Assembly: GCA_003577245.1 (NCBI GenBank)
Contig: QEVS01000007.1
Span: forward strand, 1 to 64,000
Reading direction: 5' to 3'
Source: a bacterium
Lineage (GTDB): Bacteria > Chloroflexota > Dehalococcoidia > Tepidiformales > Tepidiformaceae
Length of the DNA: 64,000 nucleotides
The notes under the pieces: model-generated
Database searches by the model: none
What the model saw: only the letters and a program-made list of their open reading frames with translations
What the model was told of the DNA's origin: nothing
In this document: in pieces, positions 41,298 to 49,172 of the stretch
How the letters are laid out: every line of letters begins with the position of its first letter
Position numbering within the stretch: the stretch's first letter is position 1
Translations under genes and position numbers: made by a program

Positions 41298-41927
41298 GTG
41301 AAATTCTTCGACATTTCGGTTCCCATCCGGGGAGGGATGCCGGTGTACCCCGGGGACCCGCCCGTCGTGGTCGAGCAGGTGGCCTCAATCGCCAATGGTG
41401 ACGGGCTCAACCTTTCTCTCGCCACGTTCGGGCTGCACACGGGAACCCACGTCGACGCTCCGCTGCACTTCATCGACGGAGCACCAGGGGCAGATGCTCT
41501 TCCCCTGGAGGCGCTCATCGGGCCGGCGCTGGTGGTAGACGCGACGGTATTCGCGGGCGACATCGGCGAGGCAGAATTCCAGGCGCTGGCCGTGCCACCC
41601 TCTGCGAGGCGCGTCCTGCTGAAGACTGGGAACTCCTCGTTGTGGGACCGGGATGGCTTCTCTTCGGAGTTCGTGGGCCTTACCGCCGAGGCAGCGAACC
41701 TGCTGGTGGGCCTCGGCGTTCGGCTGGTGGGGATCGACTACCTGTCCATCGCTACCGCATCGGACCCCGCGCCGGCGCACATGGCGCTGCTGCGGGCGGG
41801 CGTCGTCATCGTCGAAGGACTCGACCTGCGCAACATCGAAGCGGGCGAGTACATGCTCGCCTGCCTGCCCCTGAGAATCGCCGGGGCCGATGGAGCACCG
41901 GCAAGGGCCGTGCTCTGGCGCGCTTAG
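41298..41927 (+). CDS. cyclase family / kynurenine formamidase-like metal hydrolase
   Basis: A 209-residue member of the cyclase superfamily. The metal-binding signature HTGTHVDAPLHF occupies residues 47-58 (H47, H51, D53, H57). FFDISVPIRGGMPVYPGDPP at the N-terminus and GIDYLSIATASDPAPAHMALLRAGVVIVEGLDL in the second half (quoted by its key points: Asp-Tyr, His, Glu) match bacterial kynurenine formamidase and isatin hydrolase relatives. No tryptophan-degradation genes are nearby, so the substrate remains open. I chose the GTG at 41298, directly before the conserved region and after GGAGG; a longer frame upstream is unconserved. Confidence 0.87.
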   Translation: MKFFDISVPIRGGMPVYPGDPPVVVEQVASIANGDGLNLSLATFGLHTGTHVDAPLHFIDGAPGADALPLEALIGPALVVDATVFAGDIGEAEFQALAVPPSARRVLLKTGNSSLWDRDGFSSEFVGLTAEAANLLVGLGVRLVGIDYLSIATASDPAPAHMALLRAGVVIVEGLDLRNIEAGEYMLACLPLRIAGADGAPARAVLWRA

Positions 41928-41934
41928 GCCCCGG

Positions 41935-42075
41935 TCAGGCTACCTTCTGACCCCACGGCCACCACTTGCGAGCCTTCTTCTCCTTCACCACGGGTCCGGC
42001 GAACCCCCGTCCGCATCCCTGGCAGTAGGAATACACGTTCAGGTTCATCCGGCCGCACCACAGGCACTCACGCAT
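41935..42075 (-). CDS. 46-residue zinc-ribbon protein
   Basis: A short frame running from ATG 42075 to TGA 41935 encodes 46 residues with two CxxC pairs, CLWC (C4, C7) and CQGC (C18, C21), followed by a basic and tryptophan-containing tail (KEKKARKWWPWGQK). The four cysteines at 10-residue separation form a typical zinc-ribbon knuckle, unlikely by chance. GAGAAGA precedes the start. The gene fits exactly between the cyclase stop (8 bases away) and the upstream aldolase-like gene on the same strand, so it may be the last gene of that transcript. Function unknown; nucleic-acid or protein binding is the usual role. Confidence 0.6.
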   Translation of the reverse strand: MRECLWCGRMNLNVYSYCQGCGRGFAGPVVKEKKARKWWPWGQKVA

Positions 42076-42137
42076 GGAATCTTCTCGCTAGCTTGATGTC
42101 AGCATCGTAACGCTGCGCCCGCGTTCGCTGAAGGCCG

Positions 42138-43205
42138 CTACTTGAACTTCCGGGCGCCGAGGATGGGCCATTCGTCCACGACCTGGCCGTTGCGGACGAC
42201 GTGGTAGACGTCGTGGAGGTTGAGCGTGGTGTCGCCGTGGCTGGGAACCAGCTCCACCTTCTGGCCGGGGCCCAGGGCTGCAATGCCGGGACCGGTCAGG
42301 TGCGCATGCTCCTCCGAAAGCCGGGCGGCCTTGAACGTGCCATCGCGGGAGAACGAAGGGCCGTGGTCGTTGGAAAGCGACTTCATGCCCGTATCGCAGA
42401 CGGCGTAGCGGTCGCGCACCGTGATGACCGTGGTGAGGAGGGTCAGAGCATACCGGAAGATCCCGGGAGTGAACGCCTCGTGGTGGCTGTCGTGGAAGAT
42501 GTAGGTGCCCGCCTGGAGCTCGGTGATGCCGGGCGTTTGGGAGGCGATGGCCGTGCTGGCGGAGCCGCTGGTCGACACGATGCCCGGCGGCAGTCCCGCT
42601 TCGGCGAGGGCCTCGGCGTGGCGATTGACGGCTCCGAGGGCGGCTTCAATGAGCTGTCGGCGCGGCTCCTCCTCGGGCTGGGCGTACATGTGCCCCTCGT
42701 AGCCCATGATGCCCCGGTAGCCGATACCCTCGCCGGCGAGCATGCGCGCCAGTGCGACGGTTTCCGCGGGCGTCGAAGTACCGCAACGGCTCATGCCGGC
42801 GTCAACTTCGATGACGGCGGCCGGTCGCTGACCACTCCGCCGGGCGCCCTCGGCCAGCTCACGCACGTTGAATTCGGATTCGACTGCTACTGTTATGTCC
42901 ACACCACGGGCCAGCAGGGCCATGAGACGATCGATCTTGGTGCGGCCCACGACCTGGTTGGCCATGAGGATAGGCCCAAGGCCCGCATCGGCCAGCACTT
43001 CCGCTTCGCCCAGCTTGGCCACGGTGATCCCGATTGCCCCGGCTTCAAGCTGCAAACGGGCCACCTGCGGGCACTTGGGGGTCTTGAAGTGCGGTCGCAG
43101 GGCCACACCGGTACCGGCGAGGCTGGCCATCATGGCGGCGATGTTGTGTTCTACAGCATCGAGGTCGAGGAGGAGGCAGGGGGTATCCAGTTCGTGGGCG
43201 TCCAT
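42138..43205 (-). CDS. DSD1-family PLP enzyme (D-threonine aldolase / D-serine dehydratase-like)
   Basis: A 355-residue fold-type III PLP enzyme with an alanine-racemase-like barrel. The PLP lysine is Lys41 in ALRPHFKTPKCPQVA; IEVDAGMSRCGT and YEGHMYAQPEEEP follow in the barrel, and the metal-binding C-terminal motif is in VPSHGDTTLNLHDVYHV. D-threonine aldolases and eukaryotic-type D-serine dehydratases share these features and need a divalent metal; which activity applies cannot be told. The ATG at 43205 is preferred over an in-frame TTG 9 bases upstream. It sits 47 bases from the typA stop on the same strand. Confidence 0.88.
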   Translation of the reverse strand: MDAHELDTPCLLLDLDAVEHNIAAMMASLAGTGVALRPHFKTPKCPQVARLQLEAGAIGITVAKLGEAEVLADAGLGPILMANQVVGRTKIDRLMALLARGVDITVAVESEFNVRELAEGARRSGQRPAAVIEVDAGMSRCGTSTPAETVALARMLAGEGIGYRGIMGYEGHMYAQPEEEPRRQLIEAALGAVNRHAEALAEAGLPPGIVSTSGSASTAIASQTPGITELQAGTYIFHDSHHEAFTPGIFRYALTLLTTVITVRDRYAVCDTGMKSLSNDHGPSFSRDGTFKAARLSEEHAHLTGPGIAALGPGQKVELVPSHGDTTLNLHDVYHVVRNGQVVDEWPILGARKFK

Positions 43206-43252
43206 GGCCTGCAATTAAGCCACAGGTGCGGCGTGGCGCGCACGCCCGTGCA

Positions 43253-45097
43253 TCAGGATGAGCCGACGGCGGCGAACTTGGCCCGCTTGGCCTCTCGCGC
43301 GCGCAGGGTGGGGTTCAACTCCGTCTTGCGCAGGCGCAGCGACTTCGGGGTCACTTCAACCATCTCATCCGGCCCGATGAGCGACAGGCTGCGCTCGAGG
43401 CTGGGCGGCGAGGGCGGCGTGAGCTTGACCGCGATGTCGCTGGTGGAGCTGCGGATATTCGTGAGTTGCTTTGTCTTGCAGACGTTCACGTCAAGGTCGT
43501 TCTCGCGGCTATGGAGGCCGACGATCATGCCCGTGTACACGTCCGTGCCGGGCTCGATGAAGAGCATGCCTCGCTCCTGGGCGTTGGCGATGCCGTAGGA
43601 GACGGCGGTGCCGATCTCGGCCGCGACGAGGGCACCGTTGCGGTGCCGCTGGATGTCGCCCGCCCACGAGCGATAGCCCAGGTACTCGGTGTTCATGATC
43701 CCTTCGCCCGCGGTTCCGCTGATGAAGGTGTCCCGAAAGCCGATGAGCCCGCGCGTGGGGACGTCGAAGTCGATGCGCACATTGCCGTTGTGGTCCGAAT
43801 GCATGCCGATCATCTGTGCGCGCCGGCCAGAGAGCGTCTCGATGAGGAAGCCTGTGGCCGATTCGGGCGCTTCAACGTAGAGCCTCTCGAAAGGCTCTTC
43901 GCGCCCGTGGTCGCCGTGGCGCACGATCACTTCGGGGCGCGTGACCGCGAACTCATAGCCTTCGCGGCGCATGGTCTCGACAAGAATCGCGAGGTGGAGC
44001 TCGCCGCGGCCGCTCACGATGAAGGCATCCGCCGTCTCGCCATCTTCAACGCGGAGCGCGACGTTGGTCTCAACCTCGCGGTAGAGGCGCTCGCGGAGCT
44101 GGCGGCTGGTAACGTACTGGCCCTCGCGCCCGGCGAATGGCGAATCGTTCACGCGGAAGGTCATCTTCATGGCGGGCTCTTCAATGGCGATGACCGGGAG
44201 CCGTTCGGTGACCGAGGGGTCGGCAAGGGTTTCGCCAATGAGGACGTCGGAAATCCCGGTGATTGCCACGATGTCGCCCGCCACACCTTCGGCCAGCTCG
44301 ACACGGCCGAGCCCCTGGAAGCCGAAGACCTGGGCGACACGGTGCGTCGAACCGGCGCCCTCGTGGTCGAAGCGGACTATGGCCTCGCCGGGGTGAACGG
44401 CGCCGTCGGTGATGCGGCCGACCGCGGTGCGCCCTCGGAAGCTGTCGTACTGGAGCGTGGTGACGAGCATGCGAAAGGGCTGGCTGCGGTCGCAGGCTGG
44501 TCCGGGGGTGTGCGCGATGATGGTCTCGAAGAGGGGCTGCATGTCGCCGGTTGTGGCTCCGGGCTGAAGCGACGCGTAGCCATCGCGGGCGTTGGCGTAG
44601 ACAACCGGGAAGTCGAGCTGGTGTTCTTCGGTGGCCAGGTCGAGGAAGAGGTCGGAGGTTTCGTGGATCACCTCTTCGATGCGCGCGTTGGGCCGGTCGA
44701 TCTTGTTCACGACCACAATGGCGTGGAGGCCCATCTCCAGGGCCTTCCGCAGAACGAACTTGGTCTGGGGCATGGGGCCTTCAACGGCATCGACCAGGAG
44801 GAGGCAGCCATCGGCCATGTTGAGGACGCGTTCGACTTCGCCGCCGAAATCGGCGTGGCCGGGCGTGTCGATGATATTGATGCGCACGCCGCGGTATTCC
44901 ACCGAGGCGTTTTTGGCCATGATGGTGATGCCTTTTTCGCGTTCGAGTGGATTCGAGTCGAGGATGAGGGCGCCGACCTGCTCGTTGGCGCGGAAGACGT
45001 TGGACTGCTTGAGCAGGGCATCGACGAGCGTCGTCTTGCCATGGTCGACGTGGGCAATGATGGCGAGATTGCGAATATCTTCGCGGCGAGATTGCAT
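43253..45097 (-). CDS. typA: GTPase TypA/BipA
   Basis: A 614-residue ribosome-associated translational GTPase involved in stress adaptation and 50S assembly. G motifs are complete: AHVDHGKTTL (15-24), the [12 protein letters not shown] switch, DTPGHADFGGE and NKIDRPNAR. Beyond the G domain are the domain II strands, DAFIVSGRGELHLAILVETMRREGYEF, GRRAQMIGMHSDHNGNVR and the BipA-specific C-terminal RGMLFIEPGTDVYTGMIVG and CKTKQLTNIRSS. Length is typical. It lies downstream of the infC-rpmI-rplT operon, separated by a terminator-like hairpin. Confidence 0.96.
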   Translation of the reverse strand: MQSRREDIRNLAIIAHVDHGKTTLVDALLKQSNVFRANEQVGALILDSNPLEREKGITIMAKNASVEYRGVRINIIDTPGHADFGGEVERVLNMADGCLLLVDAVEGPMPQTKFVLRKALEMGLHAIVVVNKIDRPNARIEEVIHETSDLFLDLATEEHQLDFPVVYANARDGYASLQPGATTGDMQPLFETIIAHTPGPACDRSQPFRMLVTTLQYDSFRGRTAVGRITDGAVHPGEAIVRFDHEGAGSTHRVAQVFGFQGLGRVELAEGVAGDIVAITGISDVLIGETLADPSVTERLPVIAIEEPAMKMTFRVNDSPFAGREGQYVTSRQLRERLYREVETNVALRVEDGETADAFIVSGRGELHLAILVETMRREGYEFAVTRPEVIVRHGDHGREEPFERLYVEAPESATGFLIETLSGRRAQMIGMHSDHNGNVRIDFDVPTRGLIGFRDTFISGTAGEGIMNTEYLGYRSWAGDIQRHRNGALVAAEIGTAVSYGIANAQERGMLFIEPGTDVYTGMIVGLHSRENDLDVNVCKTKQLTNIRSSTSDIAVKLTPPSPPSLERSLSLIGPDEMVEVTPKSLRLRKTELNPTLRAREAKRAKFAAVGSS

Positions 45098-45133
45098 CGT
45101 TTACATCATGGACGCTGAGGGCACTGCTTCAAA

Positions 45134-45150
45134 GCGGCGAGGCTCGCCGC
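45134..45150 (-). terminator. terminator of the infC-rpmI-rplT operon
   Basis: On the minus strand GCGGCGA-GCC-TCGCCGC is a perfect 7-bp stem with a 3-nt loop, followed directly by TTTGAAG. It lies about 80 bases past the rplT stop. Confidence 0.6.
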
Positions 45151-45231
45151 CAGGAGAGGCCATTGAAGAAGGGCGGCTTCCGGGAAGACTCCTTCAGCCA
45201 CCCGCACAGGGCCAGTGAGGCAGGCGCGAAC

Positions 45232-45588
45232 CTATGCGAGCGCGGCCTTTGCCTGCCCGGTGAGCTGCTCGAAGGCATCGGGCCGCGTCACGGCAATGTC
45301 GGCGAGCATCTTGCGGTCGAGGTCGACCCCGGCCAGCTTGAGGCCGTGGATGAGGCGGCTGTAGCTGAGGCCGTGCAGCCGGGCAGCAGCGTTGATGCGC
45401 ATGATCCAGAGCTCTCGGAAGTCGCCCTTGCGGTCCTTGCGGTCGACGTAGTTGTAGCGCAGGGCATGGAGCATGCTTTCGTTGGCGCGCTTGATGATGC
45501 GATGCCGCTGCCCGCGATGGCCCTTCGTGAGGCCAAGGATCTTCTTATGTCGGCGGTGCGCGGTCACTCCGCGCTTTACTCGGCTCAT
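45232..45588 (-). CDS. rplT: 50S ribosomal protein L20
   Basis: A 118-residue ribosomal protein that binds 23S rRNA early in 50S assembly. The sequence [20 protein letters not shown], then [40 protein letters not shown] and the [16 protein letters not shown] end are those of a canonical L20. It is the last gene of the infC-rpmI-rplT operon, 19 bases after rpmI. In several bacteria L20 represses this operon by binding its leader; no L20-binding mimic was identified here because the leader appears very short. Confidence 0.98.
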   Translation of the reverse strand: MSRVKRGVTAHRRHKKILGLTKGHRGQRHRIIKRANESMLHALRYNYVDRKDRKGDFRELWIMRINAAARLHGLSYSRLIHGLKLAGVDLDRKMLADIAVTRPDAFEQLTGQAKAALA

Positions 45589-45607
45589 TGGAATTCCCTC
45601 GTTGCGG

Positions 45608-45805
45608 CTACTGGCCGGCGAGCAGCTGGCGAATGCGCGATGCGCGCTCCGGCGCCACTTCGACGGTGCGGCCGAAGAGGACCGTGACGGGCTTCCGCTT
45701 CTTGCGGCGGAAGTTGTTGCGGCTGCCGTACATACGCATGATCTTGCCGCTTCCGGTTACGCGAAAGCGGGCGGCGGTTCCCTTGTGGGTCTTGAGCTTG
45801 GGCAC
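45608..45805 (-). CDS. rpmI: 50S ribosomal protein L35
   Basis: A 65-residue ribosomal protein with the L35 signature [20 protein letters not shown] and [18 protein letters not shown]. Start codon is GTG, 2 bases after the infC stop, indicating tight translational linkage. Length and composition are normal for the family. Confidence 0.97.
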   Translation of the reverse strand: MPKLKTHKGTAARFRVTGSGKIMRMYGSRNNFRRKKRKPVTVLFGRTVEVAPERASRIRQLLAGQ

Positions 45806-45807
45806 GT

Positions 45808-46542
45808 TTACTCTCCGGTGGTCCCGGTTTCGGCGTCGTCCTCATCTTCGAGGTCTTCGTCGCCGGGGTCGTCATCCTGGTCCTCGTCGCTCACAACCGG
45901 TGCGGCTGCGGCGGCGGCGAGAACCGCTTCGTCTTCTTCTTCGACTGCCACGGCGCCGTTGGCGGCGGTCGCGGCAGCCCTGGCCTGGGCGGCGATCTTC
46001 TTCTTGTCGGGCGCCAGGATGATCGTCATGTGGCGGCCTTCAAGCATGGCGGGCTTTTCGAGGATGGAAATCGCCTCGAGGCTGCCCATGACGCGGTCGA
46101 GCAGGTTCTTGCCGATCTGCGGGTGGGTGATTTCCCGGCCGCGGAACATGACAGTGACCTTGACTTTGTCGCCCTGCTTGAGGAGCTTCGCCGCGGTGCG
46201 GGTCTTGAAGTCGATATCGTGCTCGTCGATCTTCGGCTTCATGCGGACTTCCCGCAGCTGGACGTTGACCTGGTGCTTCTTGGCCTCCCGTTCCTTCTTG
46301 GATTGCTCGTACTTGTAGCGCCCAAAGTCCATGAGACGGGCTACGGGCGGACTGGCCTGGGCTGCGACCTCGACGAGATCAACATCGCGCTGGCGGGCCA
46401 TGGCGATTGCCTCGGCGGTACGCACCACCCCTATTTGCCGGCCCTCCTCATCGATCAGGCGGACCTCTGGTACCCTGATGCGCTCGTTGATGCGTGGCTC
46501 AGGTGCTGGCGGCTTTGGTGGTGGCTTTGGTCGTTTCCTCAA
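45808..46542 (-). CDS. infC: translation initiation factor IF-3 with acidic C-terminal extension
   Basis: A 244-residue IF-3, which keeps the 30S subunit free of 50S and monitors initiator tRNA. The two domains are visible: N-terminal RINERIRVPEVRLIDEEGRQ through PPVARLMDFGRYKYEQSKKE, C-terminal LREVRMKPKIDEHDIDFKTR and KVTVMFRGREITHPQIG. After the normal end (LAPDKKK, about 180) comes an extra tail of about 60 residues rich in Ala, Asp and Glu. The start is TTG; no ATG is available downstream without truncating the domain, and an in-frame stop lies five codons upstream. Non-AUG starts are known for infC and make it sensitive to its own product. GGGAA precedes the start. Confidence 0.95.
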   Translation of the reverse strand: MRKRPKPPPKPPAPEPRINERIRVPEVRLIDEEGRQIGVVRTAEAIAMARQRDVDLVEVAAQASPPVARLMDFGRYKYEQSKKEREAKKHQVNVQLREVRMKPKIDEHDIDFKTRTAAKLLKQGDKVKVTVMFRGREITHPQIGKNLLDRVMGSLEAISILEKPAMLEGRHMTIILAPDKKKIAAQARAAATAANGAVAVEEEDEAVLAAAAAAPVVSDEDQDDDPGDEDLEDEDDAETGTTGE

Positions 46543-46574
46543 ACTGCTTCCCGATTAGATTCGAACAAGACGGG

Positions 46575-46583
46575 ATCATAGCA
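46575..46583 (-). promoter_or_regulatory. extended -10 promoter of infC
   Basis: The minus strand reads TGCTATGAT, identical to the element upstream of ssrA. The predicted start near 46568 leaves a leader of about 26 nt, too short for a classical attenuator. Confidence 0.5.
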
Positions 46584-46629
46584 TCCGGGCGTCGCTCGTG
46601 TATATCCAGTTACTTGCGCCCACCTTACC

Positions 46630-47520
46630 ATGACCTTCATGGCGAGCATCAGGAAGGCGGTCATTCTGGCGGCAGGGATGGGTACCAGGATGTTGCCCGC
46701 GACCAAGGCAGTGCCGAAAGAGATGCTGCCGGTGGTGGACAAGCCCCTTATCCAGTACGCGGTGGAGGAAGCGGTCGCCTCGGGAATCGAGGAGGTTGTC
46801 TTCGTGCTCGCCGAAGGCAAAGAGGCGATCACCGAGCATTTCGGACACCTCAGCCGGGTGGAGGCCTTCGTCCGGGAGAAGGGAGACAGGGACCTGCTCG
46901 CCCAGGTGCGCGCGCCGAGCAACCTCGCCCGTTACGAGTACGTGCTCCAGGACAGGCCGGCCGGGATTGCACACGCCGTGGCCTGCGCACGTGAGTTCGT
47001 GGAAGGCGAGCCGTTCGCGCTCATCTTCCCCGACGACCTTATCGTCTCCCGCACGCCGTGCACCGCCCAGCTCGTCGACGCATACACCTCCTGTGGCGGA
47101 AGCGTTATCGCCGTCGAGCAGGTGACGCCCGAGGAAGTCCCCTCGTATGGAATCGTCGACCCGGTGGGCAGCGGAAACCCGGTGCGCCTCAAGGGTCTGG
47201 TCGAGAAACCGGCGGCTGCAGATGCCCCATCGAACCTGGGGGTGGTTGGCCGCTACATCCTCGGCCCATCGATCTTCCAGCACATTGAGCGAACTCCCCC
47301 CGGCAAGAACGGGGAGTACCAGCTCACCGATGCGCTCGCCTCGCAGGTGGCGGCCGGCGAACCGGTCTGCGCCTACGCCTACGAGGGCAGGCGCTTTGAC
47401 ACGGGCCGGCCCCTGGGGCTCCTGGTGGCCGGCGTGGAGGTGGCCCTCTGCCGGCCGGAGTTGCGCGAGAAGCTGCTCCCCCACCTGCACCGGCTGACGG
47501 AAAGGAGCGTCACGGGTTGA
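46630..47520 (+). CDS. galU: UTP-glucose-1-phosphate uridylyltransferase
   Basis: A 296-residue nucleotidyltransferase making UDP-glucose from UTP and glucose 1-phosphate. The nucleotide-binding loop KAVILAAGMGTRMLPATKAV (residues 9-28), PKEMLPVVDKPLIQYAVEEA, the FPDDLIV Mg-binding segment, GLVEKPAA and GEYQLTDAL with YAYEGRRFDTGRPLG are all canonical GalU features. Length is normal. Either ATG 46630 or ATG 46639 may be used. The gene is divergent from infC and overlaps the next gene at TTGA, a translational-coupling arrangement. UDP-glucose feeds envelope polysaccharides and possibly glycogen. Confidence 0.95.
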   Translation: MTFMASIRKAVILAAGMGTRMLPATKAVPKEMLPVVDKPLIQYAVEEAVASGIEEVVFVLAEGKEAITEHFGHLSRVEAFVREKGDRDLLAQVRAPSNLARYEYVLQDRPAGIAHAVACAREFVEGEPFALIFPDDLIVSRTPCTAQLVDAYTSCGGSVIAVEQVTPEEVPSYGIVDPVGSGNPVRLKGLVEKPAAADAPSNLGVVGRYILGPSIFQHIERTPPGKNGEYQLTDALASQVAAGEPVCAYAYEGRRFDTGRPLGLLVAGVEVALCRPELREKLLPHLHRLTERSVTG

Positions 47521-48872
47521 GGCTGCTGGCAATCGGATACCCGCTTCCGCACCCGGAAGTGGACAACTACAACGTGCTCACCGCTCCCAGCTACTTCGAC
47601 TACGATGCCGTCTTCGTTGACCCGGCGAGCATCACCCGCACGGTCGCACAGCTGCTGGATGGCAGCGAGACGTTCGAGGCCTTCGATGGCCGCCCGGTCG
47701 TGAACGCCCCATCGACGGCTTCCGCGGTTTCGGCCGCGGAGCAGGTGCGGCGAAGGCTGGACGAGACGCAGCGGTTCCTTGAATCCGGGGGCGCTCTCGT
47801 TGTGGTGGCCCGGCCGAACGCGACCATCAGCGGCCTGGCGGGCTTTGAGGGCTGCGATCGGTACAGCTGGCTCCCGGCCCCGGCAGGGGTAGCCTGGAAC
47901 CCTCCCATGCTCCGCGCAGCAGAAGGCAAGACGGTGCGCGTTGTCGACGACCAGCATCCGCTGGCCGGGGTGTTCCGCAACTTCCGTTCCGAGATCGCCT
48001 ACCGCGCCGTGTTCGACGATCGAAACACCGCTCTGCGGCAGGCGGGCAGAACCCTGGCCATGGGAGGCGCAGGGATGCCCATCGCCATGGAGTTCCCGGT
48101 TCTCGGGGGACGAGTGGTTTTCGTCCCCGCTCTCTCGGATTCGGTGGGTGCGACCCGGCTCGATATCGCCGAGGCGGTGGTGGGCGCCATGCGCCTGCTT
48201 GTGGGGAACGCGGGCCCGGAAGACGCGCCGTGGTGGACCGCCAGCGTGCCTGTCCCGGGCCTCGAACAGGTCGAAGCCGAGCTTGAGGAAGCCCGCCTGG
48301 CTGCAAGCGATGCAAATGCCCGGGAGACCTCCGTGCGCGAACGCCACGACCTGCTGGCCGCGCATCGGCGCCTCCTCTGGGCCGAGGGCCCTGCCTTCAC
48401 CGACGCGGTAGCGAACGCGTTCACCGTCCTTGGGTTTTCGGCAACCAGCAAGGCAGGCGAGCCACTGGTGCTGGAGGGCGAAGGCCGGGCGGTGTTCGTT
48501 GAATGCGAAAGCTCGAAAGACCAGATCGTGGAATGGCCGTATGTGCGGCTGCAGCGGCGGCAAGAGGAACGGCTGCTGGCCGAAAAGCAGTCCGCGGCCG
48601 GGGTTGTCGTCGTGAACGGCTACCGTGCGCACGCCCTTGAGTCGCGCGGGGAGCAGTCCACCGAGCCCCTGCGTATTGCCTGCGAGAACTATCGCTACTC
48701 GCTGCTGACCGGGGAGACCCTCTTTGCGCTCGTCCAACGTGCGCTCGGCGGCGCCGGCGAGGCCGAGCTGAGCGGCTTTCGGCGGCGCATCCTCGGCCGC
48801 GCGGGGCTGCTCCCACGCGAAGTGGCCCTCGGAGAAGTGGAAGAAGAAAGCGACTCCGGCCCGATCTTCTAA
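47517..48872 (+). CDS. unknown two-part protein with C-terminal restriction-endonuclease-like domain
   Basis: A 451-residue protein with no named family that I can give. The N-terminal 230 residues look like an alpha/beta Rossmann-like or GATase-like domain (MRLLAIGYPLPHPEVDNYNV; SGGALVVVARPN). A charged coiled-coil (about 240-285) follows. The C-terminal part (about 285-430) has the pattern of a PD-(D/E)xK-like fold: RLLWAEGPAFTDAVANAFTVLGF, then VLEGEGRAVFVECESS, and GVVVVNGYRAHALESRGEQ before a final helix LLTGETLFALVQRAL. The Lys of the nuclease motif is replaced (ECES), so activity is uncertain. It begins with TTG overlapping the galU stop, with AAGGAG upstream. Confidence 0.6.
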   Translation: MRLLAIGYPLPHPEVDNYNVLTAPSYFDYDAVFVDPASITRTVAQLLDGSETFEAFDGRPVVNAPSTASAVSAAEQVRRRLDETQRFLESGGALVVVARPNATISGLAGFEGCDRYSWLPAPAGVAWNPPMLRAAEGKTVRVVDDQHPLAGVFRNFRSEIAYRAVFDDRNTALRQAGRTLAMGGAGMPIAMEFPVLGGRVVFVPALSDSVGATRLDIAEAVVGAMRLLVGNAGPEDAPWWTASVPVPGLEQVEAELEEARLAASDANARETSVRERHDLLAAHRRLLWAEGPAFTDAVANAFTVLGFSATSKAGEPLVLEGEGRAVFVECESSKDQIVEWPYVRLQRRQEERLLAEKQSAAGVVVVNGYRAHALESRGEQSTEPLRIACENYRYSLLTGETLFALVQRALGGAGEAELSGFRRRILGRAGLLPREVALGEVEEESDSGPIF

Positions 48873-48876
48873 GGAT

Positions 48877-48904
48877 TGGCGCCGGGGGGCCGCGCCCCGC
48901 CAAG
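48877..48904. terminator. terminator-like hairpin between convergent genes
   Basis: TTGGCG (48877-48882) and CGCCAA (48899-48904) form the base of a GC-rich hairpin between the convergent 451-residue protein gene and the RAM-domain gene. No U-tract is present. Confidence 0.4.
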
Positions 48905-48912
48905 GCCAAGCC

Positions 48913-49161
48913 TTAGTTGCTATTCCCTTCCGGGAAGGTCACGCAGGTGGTCGTGCTTTCGATGCCATCGACAGCACGGATGTGCCGGCTGATGACGGAT
49001 GGGACGTCGGTCAGGGTGGGCACGTCGATCACCGCCACGATGTCGTACGGCCCCATCACCTGGTAGACCTCGCTGATCCCCTGCACTGCCCTGAGCTTGT
49101 TGAAGACGTCAATCGTCTTCGCGGGGTCGACAACGATGAGGACAAACGCCTTGATGGACAT
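48913..49161 (-). CDS. stand-alone Lrp/AsnC ligand-binding (RAM) domain protein
   Basis: An 82-residue alpha-beta sandwich equal to the effector domain of Lrp/AsnC regulators without the DNA-binding part: SIKAFVLIVVDPAKTIDVFN, the turn VQGISEVYQVMGPYDIVAVI and the closing GIESTTTCVTFPEG. Such stand-alone RAM (SMLA) proteins form oligomers and bind amino acids; they may act by mixed assembly with full-length regulators. TAGGAG lies 9 nt before the ATG. The gene follows lepA by 11 bases, so the two are cotranscribed. Confidence 0.87.
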   Translation of the reverse strand: MSIKAFVLIVVDPAKTIDVFNKLRAVQGISEVYQVMGPYDIVAVIDVPTLTDVPSVISRHIRAVDGIESTTTCVTFPEGNSN

Positions 49162-49172
49162 CCCGGTTGCTC

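Noticed and set aside
43466-45118. Plus-strand open frame of about 550 codons
   Set aside because: Antisense shadow of typA with no recognisable protein features.
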